A stretch of DNA of 64,000 bases from Echiichthys vipera (taxonomy: Eukaryota > Chordata > Actinopteri > Perciformes > Trachinidae): NCBI GenBank assembly GCA_963691815.1, contig OY829654.1:2710444-2774443 (forward strand), read 5' to 3'. Below the pieces are notes generated by a model. That model searched no databases. It was given only the letters and a program-made list of their open reading frames with translations, and was not told the DNA's origin. The number at the start of each line of letters is the position of its first letter. The stretch's first letter is position 1. Made by a program: the position numbers and the translations under genes. Of this stretch, positions 1-11,200 are shown piece by piece.

Positions 1-409
1 GCTAACTTAACGACAACATAAAACAAAGCATCATCAGCGTAGTTAGTGAAGCCAGAGTTTATTAAAGAGTGTTTTAAAGACTTACCTACTGGCCCCTGTA
101 CCAGCTCCTCTCATAGTAAAGTCCATTACAGTGGAAGGAGCCCATTGGTGCTTTGGTGTGTGTGTAGGGACTCTTCTCATGCTGCTGCAGAGGTTTGCTG
201 TTATTTTCAGCAGCATTAGTGGTTAAAAAAGACCTTTGAATGCCTTCACCGTGCTGCCCAGAGCTAATCATTGTTAGCCACGTCCGGCTGTTAGCGACAC
301 TCCTGGATTTCTCTGTTAATAGTTAGTAAAAAAAATGTCTCGGTGGTTTATTTGATGTTTGTGAGTGTCGTAAAAGACCCTGGGATGATTTTACGCCTGG
401 ATTACACGG
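1..409 (-). mobile_element. MITE family A, copy 1 (cut by window edge)
   Basis: This is a non-autonomous DNA-transposon-like repeat. Its reverse complement matches 21200-21599 and 60565-61175. The core (about 86-271) is nearly identical to the other copies. The outer arm (about 290-409) is clearly more diverged and ends in the family terminal motif with GATGATTTTACGCC at about 386-399. The stretch from 20 to 85 also matches the right half of the 60.6-kb copy. It lies in an intron of the calcium-channel gene. The superfamily is not determined, because no target-site duplication can be read when the left end is missing. Confidence 0.7.
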
Positions 410-584
410 TTAGTACAGGTCATCGGGTGAGGAGTCTTGCGGTTACCACCCAAAAAGGGGCGTGGTCTAGCGCTTCAGGAAGAACCCGTTTGTGTCGTTC
501 TGGTTTTAAAATGAATCCTTTCTGACACACAATAGAAATAAAGTTCCTCTTTGTTGTGCATCTGAACGAGTCTCTTTGTTGCAG

Positions 585-1026
585 CTCCTCCTCCGTACAG
601 AGCGTACACCACCCTCAGAGTTCCCTCGCAGCTCGGCGCTCAGCTCACCGAGAAACGGGGGTCGGCGGACAGTCTGGTGGAGGCGGTGAGGAAACACGCT
701 GGTTCCTGATGTGGGTCCTGACTCCCACTCAGACGCTGACTCTGTGTTCTGTCTCTCTGCAGGTTCTCATCTCCGAGGGGCTCGGTCTTTACGCCCGGGA
801 TCCCAAGTTCGTGGCGTTCGCGAAGCGGGAGATCGCCGACGCGTGTCACATGACGGTGGACGAGATGGAGTCGGCCGCCAGCGACCTGCTCGGCACAGGG
901 AGCCACGCTTTACTCGCCAACGCCGCTGCCGACCCCGGTGCGCTCTACAGCGACGAGGAGCCAATCAGGACGGGTCGTGACGAGGACGAGTTGGCCGACG
1001 AGATGACCTGTGTGACATCATTCTGA
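585..1026 (+). CDS. cacna1f: L-type voltage-gated calcium channel alpha-1 subunit, last two coding exons (cacna1f-like), partial
   Basis: These exons encode the extreme C-terminus of the pore-forming subunit of an L-type (Cav1) calcium channel in the plasma membrane. The exons are 585-685 and 763-1026, with flanking AG/GT signals and a TGA stop at 1024-1026. The protein contains GSADSLVEA, then VLISEGLGLYARDPKF, an EIADAC/DEMESAASDLL segment, YSDEEP and a final DELADEMTCV tail. This is the conserved distal C-terminus of Cav1 channels. The GLGL, AASDLLGTG and ALYSDEE details are closer to CACNA1F (Cav1.4, retinal synapses) than to CACNA1D. The assignment also fits fgd1 being nearby, as both genes are on human Xp11. 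The first two bases of exon 585-685 complete a split codon, so upstream exons must lie left of the window. The paralogue (1f versus 1d, or a teleost duplicate) rests on only about 120 residues. Confidence 0.85.
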
Positions 1027-3107
1027 TGGGCTGGCACTATGGACCAATCAGAGATGAGACTGATATAGTCATCAGTGAATGACAGGACATTGGACCAATC
1101 AGATGACAAGAGAGAGGAGGGCGGGGCTTAATCCAAGTATAATTGATTGACGAGAGAAAAACGATGGAAGATGGCTGCCGGCAGAGTGTGACTCAGCGAT
1201 GTCGTGTCGTCATGGGGACGCATCTCGTCGTCCCATTACCGCGGTGACGCCCTTGAGCTGCACAGAATTACACTTTACCCACAATGCACTGATGTTGTTT
1301 ATTATTTATAATTCTCTGACAGGAAACTGAACTGATTTCAGCTTCTGTCAACTAGCTAACGAAGATTAGCATTATGCTGCAGTTAGCTCGCACAATAGTG
1401 TTAGCTTGTGTTGTGGCATTTATTTGATCACGTGTCATAATTCAATAAATATCAAGCAGCTGACATTAAAGGTGAAAACATTCACTAACAAAGTCAAAGC
1501 ATCAACCAGCAGCTGTGTAGCGTTAGCTTAGAGTTAGCATGAACCAAACCTGGCTAACTATAGGAACGAACATTCAGGCTACGTTAGCATACCGCTGAGT
1601 TCAGAGGTAGTTAGCACTACGCTAACCAGCGGAACAAAGATGAGCATTGTCTCGCAACTGATAAGCTTGAGACTGCGTCCTCTGCTTCAAAGTAGCACAA
1701 CAAGCTAGCTGAACACTGGTTCCCCGGTTGGTGGAACATCAGATCCTTTTCCCCCAAAAACGTCCTCTGCCTTTGGTGATTTAAATCAGTATTTTGTGGG
1801 CGTTAGAGGTTACCTTTAGGGTCAGGGTCAGGGGGTAGTGTCAGGGTCTACGCCGGGAAATTCGGCACTGATTGTGGAAAAAAGAACAGACATCGGACCA
1901 TTTTTTCAAAATAAGGGTCCACTGTTCACCGTCACGAACAAAGCAGGGAACATAGGTACGCTACCCCACTCACACAGCAGCGTTAGCTTGTGTTGTTTTC
2001 AGATACGCTAGCTGTGTTCCAAATCCTTCGAATTCTCCGTGGTTAATTTCATTCACTATGTAGTCGACTTTAAAATACCCACAATGCACAGCTAATTTGA
2101 GCGTACATACGATGTACACTACATTGTACTCCCGTATACCACGATGCAATGTGGTCGTGTTTTAACGGCGGAGAAGAAGAATCAGAAGAGGGGCTAACGG
2201 TAGCCAGAGAGCTAATTTCAGTTACCAACAACCTTTACTCATTAGCTGACTACTGTTACTACGGTTACTCGCTCATGAAATAAATAAATATATCTGTCGC
2301 ACATACATTCAGCGCATCTATTGACATCAAAATTTGTTAAAAAATTCTAGTGTCGTGACCGAAATCTGCAGCATTTCCCGTTAAAAGATGCACAAACAGC
2401 TGTAAATCTGTCGGACACAAGCTAACAAATATTAGCCTGCTAGGGTGCTAGCAAGTTAGCTACTGTTTTTATGCTAATTTTCTGTAGTAACCTGCCAGTG
2501 TTGAGTATTGCTACGGTAGTTCAATCGCTGACATTTACATGCACAGTAATATTCCACTGTTATCACGTAAACATCACTTCCTGTTTACTTTGACCGTATG
2601 ATTTTCAGATCAAGACGTGAGGTTTGAGAGCATCTGTGGACACATCTGTTCACCGTCAGCTCTGTGTGTTGGACAGTTTCAGAGTCTAAAAGAAAAGACT
2701 TCTACACATGATGAAGACTTGGACATCAACAGGGTTTTGGCGCCATTTTAGGATCTGGTGTCAAGTTGTTACAATACATCCGTGACTTTTCTACGCTGTT
2801 TCTCACCGGACGGAAACATTTTCTAACCAATGTTCTTAAAATGCGGCTCAACTTTCCAACACACACGGATGGAAACCCAACGACTGTTTCGTCAGCACCT
2901 CCTTGTACATGATGTACTGGCGCCGCCGGCTGTTCGTCTCCATGAACCGACTCCTCAGAATCACGTAACAGTCGAGGATGGAGACAAAACATTCACTCAC
3001 GTTTTCCTTTGCAGAGTTTCTCGACGTTCGGTTAAAATTTACGACGCATTTGGATGAAAACGCAGCGCGAGACTTTACAGGAAAGACACGCAACAAAGTC
3101 TGAAGGA
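1027..3107. other. Calcium-channel 3'UTR and intergenic DNA
   Basis: No coding exon is seen here. A possible polyadenylation signal AATAAA is at 1444-1449, about 420 bases after the stop. From about 1340 to 2480 the words GTTAGC and GCTAAC recur many times without forming a regular array. The stretch 2700-3060 contains short open frames with no recognisable family. Confidence 0.5.
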
Positions 3108-3909
3108 GTTTGAAACAGTTTGAAACAATTTGAAACAGTTTGAAACAGTTTGAAACGGTTTGATACATATTTGAAACAGTTTGAAACGGTCTGAAACAGT
3201 TTGAAACAATTTGAAACAGTTTGAAACAGTTTGAAACAGTTTGAAACAGTTTGAAACAGTTTGAAACAGTTTGAAACAATTTCAAACAATTTGAAACACT
3301 TTGAAACAGTTTGAAACAGTTTGAAACAATTTGAAACAGTTTGAAACATTTTGAAACAGTTTGAAACAATTTGAAACAGTTTGAAACAGTTTGAAACAGT
3401 TTGAAACAATTTGAAACAGTTTGAAACGGTTTGAAACGGTTTGATACATATTTGAAACAGTTTGAAACGGTCTGAAACAGTTTGAAACAGTTTGAAACGG
3501 TTTGAAACAGTTTGAAACAATTTGAAACAGTTTGAAACATTTTGAAACAGTTTGAAACAATTTGAAACAATTTGAAACAGTTTGAAACAGTTTGAAACAG
3601 TTTGAAACAGTTTGAAACAGTTTGAAACAATTTGAAACAGTTTGAAACAGTTTGAAACAGTTTGAAACGGTTTGAAACAATTTGAAACAGTTTGAAACAG
3701 TTTGAAACAGTTTGAAACAATTTGAAACAATTTGAAACAGTTTGAAACAGTTTGAAACAGTTTGAAACAATTTGAAACAGTTTGAAACAGTTTGAAACAG
3801 TTTGAAACGGTTTGAAACAATTTGAAACAGTTTGAAACATTTTGAAACAGTTCGAAACAGTTTGAAACAGTTTGAAACATTTTGAAACATTTTGAAACAG
3901 TGTGAAACA
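3108..3909. repeat. 10-bp minisatellite (TTTGAAACAG)n, about 80 copies
   Basis: About 800 bases are built from the decamer TTTGAAACAG, with frequent variants ending in AA, AT or GG. Two units are altered to TTTGATACATA (around 3160 and 3440), each next to a GGTCTGAAACAG variant, so a higher-order block has been duplicated. Because ten is one more than a multiple of three, all three frames on the minus strand read the same repeating decapeptide. This explains the long open frames of 202-376 codons there; they are not genes. Confidence 0.95.
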
Positions 3910-6002
3910 GCGACGAGCGCGGTTCTCGGTCGGAGTCGAGTGAAGCTGAACTGAACACGTTAAATAAAACATAAACAAAAGTGTGTGTGGTGTTAAACAG
4001 ATGAAATCAACAGTAAATGATCAGTGACCTGAGTTCAGTGTGATTCTGTCAGCCGGGGGTTCGAATCCGCTCTCTGACGATCGTATTTCTCATTCATGTT
4101 CGTGTGTTTTGATTCCGATAAATGAAGGTGTTGAGACGACGAACTCCAGAGGTGTTTGTCTCGTTGTTGTTTTTTATCGAGTGTTTGTTCAGTGTTCAGC
4201 TTTTCTTTTTTTTTATTTATGTTGCATATTTTTTATTCCAACAGAAGGATCCGGATCTGTGTCCGTTCGCGTCCTTCTTTGTGTTTGTGTTTCCGTCTTC
4301 TTTTCGTTTTTCTTTCCATCAGTTCGGACAGTTTCCCAGCAGTTAAGGGCTTTTCAACCCCACGCCTGGACCCCCCCCCCCCCAAACATCCTGCGTTCAG
4401 CTGAGAAACAGCTCCGTCTGAACCTCGTTCACCTCAAATAAAGACTGAAAATAAGCTGCTATCTGACTCCTCCGTGTTCTTTCAAACCACAAGGATTTCA
4501 GTCTGTGACACAACTGGAGTTCGGTTTTCAGAGGGGCTCGCTTATTGACCGTCTCCTAACGGTCGGGCTGTTATTATCCTTTATTAAATGTGGATGTTTT
4601 TGGTGATGTTGGCAGGTGAAACAGCGCGGCTGCTCGGTCCAGAAGTGTCTGTAACAACAGAGGCGACGCGAGGACGGAGCGTCCATCAGCAGCTGAAGGT
4701 CCATGAAGACACAGCAGTTCAGTTTTATTTACAGTTCCAATGCATCAACAAAAGTGACCTCAGGACACTTTACATAAGGAGTAGATAAAGACCACACTCT
4801 GACTTATTTATGATTTACATAGACCCAACAATTCCCCCATGAGCAGCAATTTTGTGCACACAGCCTTCCCTTTAACAGACAGGAACGAACAGACCCAGCT
4901 CTACGGAGAGAGACAGAGACAAAGACAGACAGAGAGACAGTCCAAGTGTCAAGACCTGGCTCTGTCAGTGCTCTCCTCTCCTTCGTCTTGTGTGTGTTTG
5001 TCTCCCTCTGTCTGCGTCTCCCCGCATGTGCTTTCCCCTGTCTGTCTGTAGATCCGGTAGGCGTTCCCCGAAGCTGCAGCCTGTTAGCTGATTACACCAC
5101 CACCTTAAAAGCCTGAAGCTGGCAGGTATGCAGCGCCGGACCGTCGTCGACCCAACCTTGGTAAAACTATTCCCCCCCGGACTGGCATCCCCTTTCTCGT
5201 TGTGATTTTCACGCTCCCCGTTGTAAGCTTACTAATCGTGTTTGTGTTTTGTCTTTCTCCGTAGTTTCCCGTGTTCCCGTTTTCCCGTCCCTCTCCTGAT
5301 CCCCCGTCGTCTCCCTGCTCCTGTTTTCCCGTGTTCGTTTAGTTAGTCGTGTGTTTGTTTATCTGTAGTGTTTTTTGCGTTTGTATCATGAAACGTTTTA
5401 TTTGTAACTTTACTTTTGTCCGTGTCTGCATCTGAGTCCACCTTTGGGTTATACCCGTACCGTTCATGACACCAAGAGATGCAAGCAACCACAAAAGTAA
5501 CAGTAACTATAATAATATCTATAGTAATGTGAATATGACTCATATGTTATAACAGTTAATACAGCAGAATAGTAGAAACAAGCACAGTTAAGGTGATAGA
5601 TTATGACAATGATAATAATCATGGTGGTAAACATGATCAGTGATGAGTTGTGGTGATAACAGCTGCGATACAAAAGAAGAGAGAAACCCTACGTAACGTA
5701 CAAAGGCAGCGCCCCCTCGCCGCTGAAACAAAGGAGAAGACCTCAGTGTTCTTTAGGTAAACAGTCTGAAACAGTTTGAAACCATCCACTAAACTTGGAA
5801 ACGGTATTAAAAATAGAGACTCAAATATTCTTCAACCACTTTGAAGACGCTGTAGAGACGACGGGGGACTGTTGAGAGATGGAGACTCCTCCAGCGAGCT
5901 CTTGTTCCTCCTCTACAACACTCTGTACCGGCCTTTGCTCGTAGTCGGCTGGTAGGGATTTTGTAATCTGACGAGCTCTTCCTTGATTACACATTATAAT
6001 GA
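3910..6002. other. Intergenic stretch, no gene seen
   Basis: No exon or complete transposon could be recognised. A GGTTCGAATCC motif at about 4058-4069 resembles a tRNA/SINE B box, but no A box was found in front of it. A run of C is at 4371-4384. The segment 4905-5050 is rich in GACAGA and CTGTCT simple repeats. A single short TTTGAAAC remnant is near 5770. Confidence 0.4.
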
Positions 6003-6358
6003 CGTTATATGGTGTAGTGGTTAGCACTGTCGCCTCACAGCGAGAAGGTTCCTGGTTTGAATCCCGACTGGGGCCCTTCTGTGTGGAGTTTGCATGTTGT
6101 CCCCGTGTCTGCGTGGGTTTTCTCCGGGTTCTCCGGTTTCCTCCCACAGTCCAAAGACGTGCAGGTGTTCGGTTCATTGATGACTCTAAATCACCCGTAG
6201 GTGTGAATGGTTGTCTGTCTCTGTTCGTCTCTATGTGTCCTGTGATAGACTGGCGTCCTGTCCAGGGTGGACCCCGCCTCACGCCTGATGTCAGCTGGGA
6301 TCGGCTCCAGCCCCCCACGACCCCGACTGCGGGATAAGCGGTTGAAGATGAATGAATT
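6003..6358 (+). mobile_element. tRNA-derived SINE with LINE-2-like tail
   Basis: A tRNA-like head carries an A box (GTGTAGTGGTTAGCACT, about 6011-6027) and a B box (GGTTTGAATCCC, about 6054-6065). A body follows with the CTGTGTGGAGTTTGCATG and TTTCCTCCCACAGTCCAAAG motifs common in fish SINEs. The tail (6240-6340) reads GATAGACTGGCGTCCTGTCC and ends in GGGATAAGCGG followed by ATGAATTAATTAATTAA repeats. The arms do not fold into a functional tRNA, so this is a SINE rather than a tRNA gene. Confidence 0.85.
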
Positions 6359-6488
6359 AATTAATTAATAAGGTAAAAATAAATACTTGTAACGAACTTA
6401 AGACGCGGCTATAGTCATGTAACTTATCTGTTGTATAATTACATTTCTTATTATTAATAATTTGGACTCAAAATGAATTAAATTTCGT

Positions 6489-6882
6489 GTGGAGCTCTAA
6501 TCTCTCCACCTGGTCCTGGGTCTTCCCCGAGGCCTCCTCCCAGCTGGACGTGCCTGGAACACCTCCCTAGGGAGGCGCCCAGGGTTCATCCTTACCAGAT
6601 GATCCTGAACCACCTCAACTGGCTCCTTTCAACACAAAGGAGCAGCGGCTCTACTCCGAGTTCCTCACGGATGCTGAACTTCTCCCCCTCTCTCTAAGGG
6701 AGACTCCAGCCCCCTCCTGAGGAAACACATTTCAGACACTTGGACCTGGACCTGGTTCTTTGGGTCCTGACCCAGCTTTCATGACCACAGGTGAGGGTAG
6801 GAACCAGGACTGAGCGGTAGATCCAGAGCTTTGCCTTCCTCAGCTCTCTGTTCATCACAGCGGTGCGGTAGAGCGACTGCAG
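6489..6882 (-). mobile_element. RTE-type LINE fragment (3' end), minus strand
   Basis: The reverse complement matches the last ~400 bases of the LINE at 35486-38487, covering the end of the reverse-transcriptase region and the 3' tail. It is 5'-truncated and lacks the extreme 3' end. It lies about 0.7 kb upstream of mecp2. Confidence 0.9.
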
Positions 6883-7380
6883 TATAAATATAATATAATA
6901 TAATACATTGGAGGCCTCCCGTCTTCCTGAATATATGCTGAGGAATGAAAAAACAAAGGAGCTTTCAAACCTTCTTTAATCCATTTAAATTTAAAGGTAT
7001 TGTTCACGTCCACAAAGTCTAATATTTCCACGCCACCTTCGCCTCTCTGGGCTGCTAAAATCTCCTTTTTAAAATATTGTTTATTTATTTAATATTTCCA
7101 AATAAAATGAATTAAAATGACTGGTGCTGTGTGTTTTTTTTTTTTTTAATATTCTTTATTTGCAATTTGAACAAATACAATACAACCAGAACAGTGAACT
7201 AGTAAACTGACATTTATTTAAAAGGTAAAAAGGATTTTACAATGTTATTACTTCAATTTATTGGGGAAAACAAATTCATACGTTTTTTCCCACTGAATAT
7301 TATAAATTTTTATATATTATAAAAAAAACAAGAATGTCAAACAAAAGTCCCCCTTTTGCTGTAAAAGTAGTTCCTTAAAT
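6883..7380. other. AT-rich spacer upstream of mecp2
   Basis: AT-rich sequence with a T run at 7133-7147 and no recognisable exon. Confidence 0.4.
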
Positions 7381-7574
7381 GTTTATTTGGTGCTTTGTTG
7401 TTGTCTAGGGGGGCTGACGTCATCTCCAAGCAAATCTCGCGATGTTTGCCGCCTGACGGGGTTGTAATGGCGTCTGAAGGGGGCGGGGTGCAGCAGGAGG
7501 GAGCAGAGATGTGTTTGGAGGCTTTTTTCTTTTTTTTTTTTTCCCTTAATATAAAATTATTTATTTAAATAAAA
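7381..7574 (+). promoter_or_regulatory. mecp2: Probable mecp2 promoter and 5' leader
   Basis: A CpG-containing block precedes the mecp2 start codon. It holds a full palindromic CRE, TGACGTCA, at 7415-7422 (CREB/ATF site), and a TCTCGCGA element at 7435-7442, a motif known from CpG-island promoters of housekeeping genes. CpG-rich sequence continues across exon 1 into about 7750. The immediate leader is a T-run followed by an AT-rich segment ending in AAAAATGG at the start codon. The transcription start cannot be placed from sequence alone. Confidence 0.55.
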
Positions 7575-7885
7575 ATGGCCGCCGTGGAGAGCGGAGAGGA
7601 GAGACTGTAAGTGAGGCTTTTGTATTTGATGCTCCGGTAAACCGCCGTTAAACCGCCGCCGCCTCGCGCCGTCTTGTGTCGTCGGTTTGTCGGCGGTAAA
7701 GTGCGTTGTTTTGCGCCCCGGCCTGTCTCCGCGGAGCGGGGTTAGCGGGAATACGTCACCAACTAACTGCTAACTCTGGACTTTAGCTGCTGCAGCTTTA
7801 GCTTTAGCTTTAGCCGCTAAAGAGAGCTCCACCGGGCCGCTGCGACCAGCACAGGAGGTCAGGCCGGTGTGTGTGTGTGTTAGAG

Positions 7886-7948
<63 letters not shown>

Positions 7949-8053
7949 GAGTGTGTATGTGTGTGTGTGTGTGAGAGAGTGTGTGTCCGCCCCCGTCAGA
8001 CAGGCGGCTAGCTAACAGGATGCTAGCTGTTAGCAAACACAGTGTTTTCATCA

Positions 8054-8096
<43 letters not shown>

Positions 8097-8256
8097 AAAC
8101 ACACACACACACACACACACACTCAAACACAAACACACACACACTCAAAACCAACAAACACACACACCTGAAGCTTCATCATCACACACACAAATAAACA
8201 AACAAACACACACACACACTCCTGAAGCTTCATCATCACACACACACACAAACAAA

Positions 8257-8293
<37 letters not shown>

Positions 8294-11200
8294 GCTGGGG
8301 TTCCTAACCTGAGGTTGGAGACCCCTTATTGGGTCCAGCTGATGAATCCGAGGGTCAAAGATTATAATAATGTTATTATCGTTTATATTATTGCCATTAT
8401 TATTCTTGTCCTTATCACTGTCATTAGCATCATAAGTATCGTTATTGTCATTATTATTATAATAATCAGGTTAAATAAAGATGTAGGTTTGTTATACTTT
8501 TTGTTGGAAAGTCGACCACTTTTGATATTATTTAAAAACCAAATTAAAAAAGTCCCGTCGTGCATAAAAACACTGTTTTTAATGGAGTGACTGTCACAGG
8601 TCAGGCGGGTCGTCACCTGTCGGGCTCAGCCCTCAGGTTTTCTAAAAAGACGACTTTCATGTAAATGTAAACGCTAAAGCTGTGACGGATGCTCCGTGTG
8701 CTGCGGCGAGCTCCTGGGGCCTCAGTTACAAAACTGAATCCCTCTCAATTCCATGAATTTCTCATCTCATCTTCATCCGCTTATCCGGGGTCGGGTCGTG
8801 GGGGCAGCAGCTCCAGCAGGGGACCCCAAACTTTCCTTTCCAGGGCCACATTAACCAGCTCTAACTGGGGGATCCTGAGGCGTTCCCAGGACCAGTGTGG
8901 AGATCTAATCTCTCCACCTGGTCCTGGGTCTTCCCCGAGGCCTCCTCCCAGCTGGACGTGCCTGGAACACCTCCCTAGGGAGGCGCCCAGGGTTCATCCT
9001 TACCAGATGATCCTGAACCACCTCAACTGGCTCCTTTCAACACAAAGGAGCAGCGGCTCTACTCCGAGTTCCTCACGGATGCTGAACTTCTCCCCCTCTC
9101 TCTAAGGGAGACTCCAGACCCCCTCCTGAGGAAACCCATTTCAGACGCTTGTACCCTTTGCTAAAAAATGAGATTTATAAAATTTTGCGGTGCGAATTTG
9201 CACACAATCTTTCCTTTATAAATACAGTTAAATCCCCACCTGCGGTAAATTGTGCGCGTGTCGTCCCACTCTTCCTCCCACTATCTTCCATAAACGGGCG
9301 TTTGCTAAACGGCTCATGAATACCGACGCTGTCGTGAGGACGTAACAGTGACGACACGAGGAAAATGACACAGAAGAAGGAGGAAAAAGCAAAGTTCTCT
9401 GAGGAGGAAAGAGAGGAGCTTTACGGACGTGGAGCGCCGCAAAAAGCTTTTGTTTGGAAGCGTCAGTAGAGACATTTAAATAAATCTAAACAGAGCGAGT
9501 GTCGACATGTCACCGCAGCTGTGAATCACGTTAACTCCACCGTTATTATCTGTAAGGAAGTTTAAAAATATCGAGGGCAATTTTAAATGTGTTGATATGA
9601 AGTGATGACAGAAATAAAGGAGGATGTTCCAGAGCATCAGTCCTTTCTTTCTCCGCAGGGTCAATTTAACTGAAAACAGATGAATGTCATCATTTCCTAA
9701 CTTTAAAAAATGATTGTTTCTAATGAAATTTACCTTTTCATTTCATAATTGTCGCGCAAACGGACACACCTGCCGACGTGTGCAGTTATAAAATCCATCT
9801 AGGGAACGAGTCCTGACCCCAAGTGAAGGAGCTCAAGTACCTCGGGATCTTGTTCACGAGTGAGGGGACGATGGAGCGTGAGTTTGGCCGGAGAATCGGA
9901 GCAGCGGGGGCGGAGCTGCAGTCGCTCTACCGCAAAGCTCTGGATCTACCGGTCAATCTTGGTTCCTACCCTCACCTGTGGTCATGAAAGCTGGGTCAGG
10001 ACCCAAAGAACCAGGTCCAGGTACAAGCGTCTGAAATGTGTTTCCTCAGGAGGGGGGCTGGAGTCTCCCTTAGAGAGAGGGGGAGAAGTTCAGCATCCGT
10101 GAGGAACTCGGAGTAGAGCCGCTGCTCCTTTGCGTTGAAAGGAGCCAGTTGAGGTGGTTCAGGATCATCTGGTAAGGATGAACCCTGGGCGCCTCCCTAG
10201 GGAGGTGTTCCAGGCACGTCCAGCTGGGAGGAGGCCTCGGGGAAGACCCAGGACCAGGTGGAGAGATTAGATCTCCACACTGGCCTGGGAACGCCTCAGG
10301 ATCCCCCAGTTAGAGCTGGTTAATGTGGCCCGGGAAAGGGAAGTTTGGGGTCTTAAACTTATGTTTTTTAAACATGCCACATTTATTTAAAACAAGTAAG
10401 GGACATCCTCCATATCACGTCGTGCCGTGCAGGTCGTCCTCATGCCGTCGGGCGTTTAATCTGATGGAAACAAGAAAGCAGCCGTCTGTTTATTTATCTG
10501 TGTCAGTGTTTCCCCCAAAACTTAAATGAATCACAGTTTTCATGTTTCCACTGCAGAGTTGTTGCCTGAATGTTCTTTTGTTAGCATGCCAGTCGGTGTT
10601 TAATCAGACACTTTAATGGTTGGGTTTCGTATTAAAGGTCAATCCCCACATGGAGAATCAGTGTTGAAGGCGTTAAAATCACCAGATAGAAGTTAAACAA
10701 TTATACAGCAATAATCAGCCACAACGCAAACTCAGTTTAAATCAGTGTTTCACACAATGAGCTACACTCTGCATCAGAACATGTCTTTAAATATTTAACG
10801 TCCAAAAGGTCCAAATAATGTTCTGCAACAGAACCAGAACAAAGTTAAATCAACAATCAACAAAATAAAGAAAGTTTTAATGTGTTTAATTCTGTTTTAG
10901 TTGTTTTTGTTTCAGTGAATCTTCTCAAACTAAATAATAAAGGATCTCTGAGAAGTTTCAGTTTCGTTTTCCCCGTTAGGAGCGGAGCCTCTTCCCAAAC
11001 GATTTAACAAACGATCTTTGAACAAGTGAATGTCCCACGCTGTCGGAGTTTTCTGAGAGTTGGAAACACGCGACCATGTAGAGACAGAATTTACACCCAG
11101 ATAAATAACATAAGGCTGTTTAGTTTTAGTTTGTTTACTAAAACGACAGAAAGGATCCAGAAACGACTCCTGTTGGGATCTGACGCTGTTCACAAAATCA

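Noticed and set aside
2848..3978. Minus-strand open frames of 202-376 codons with repeating FQTVSNCFKL
   Set aside because: They are translation of the (TTTGAAACAG)n satellite, which is open in all three frames because the 10-bp unit carries no stop. No conserved domain or start context.
6003..6358. tRNA gene on the strength of A and B boxes
   Set aside because: No cloverleaf and a characteristic SINE body and tail; likewise for 33120-33265.
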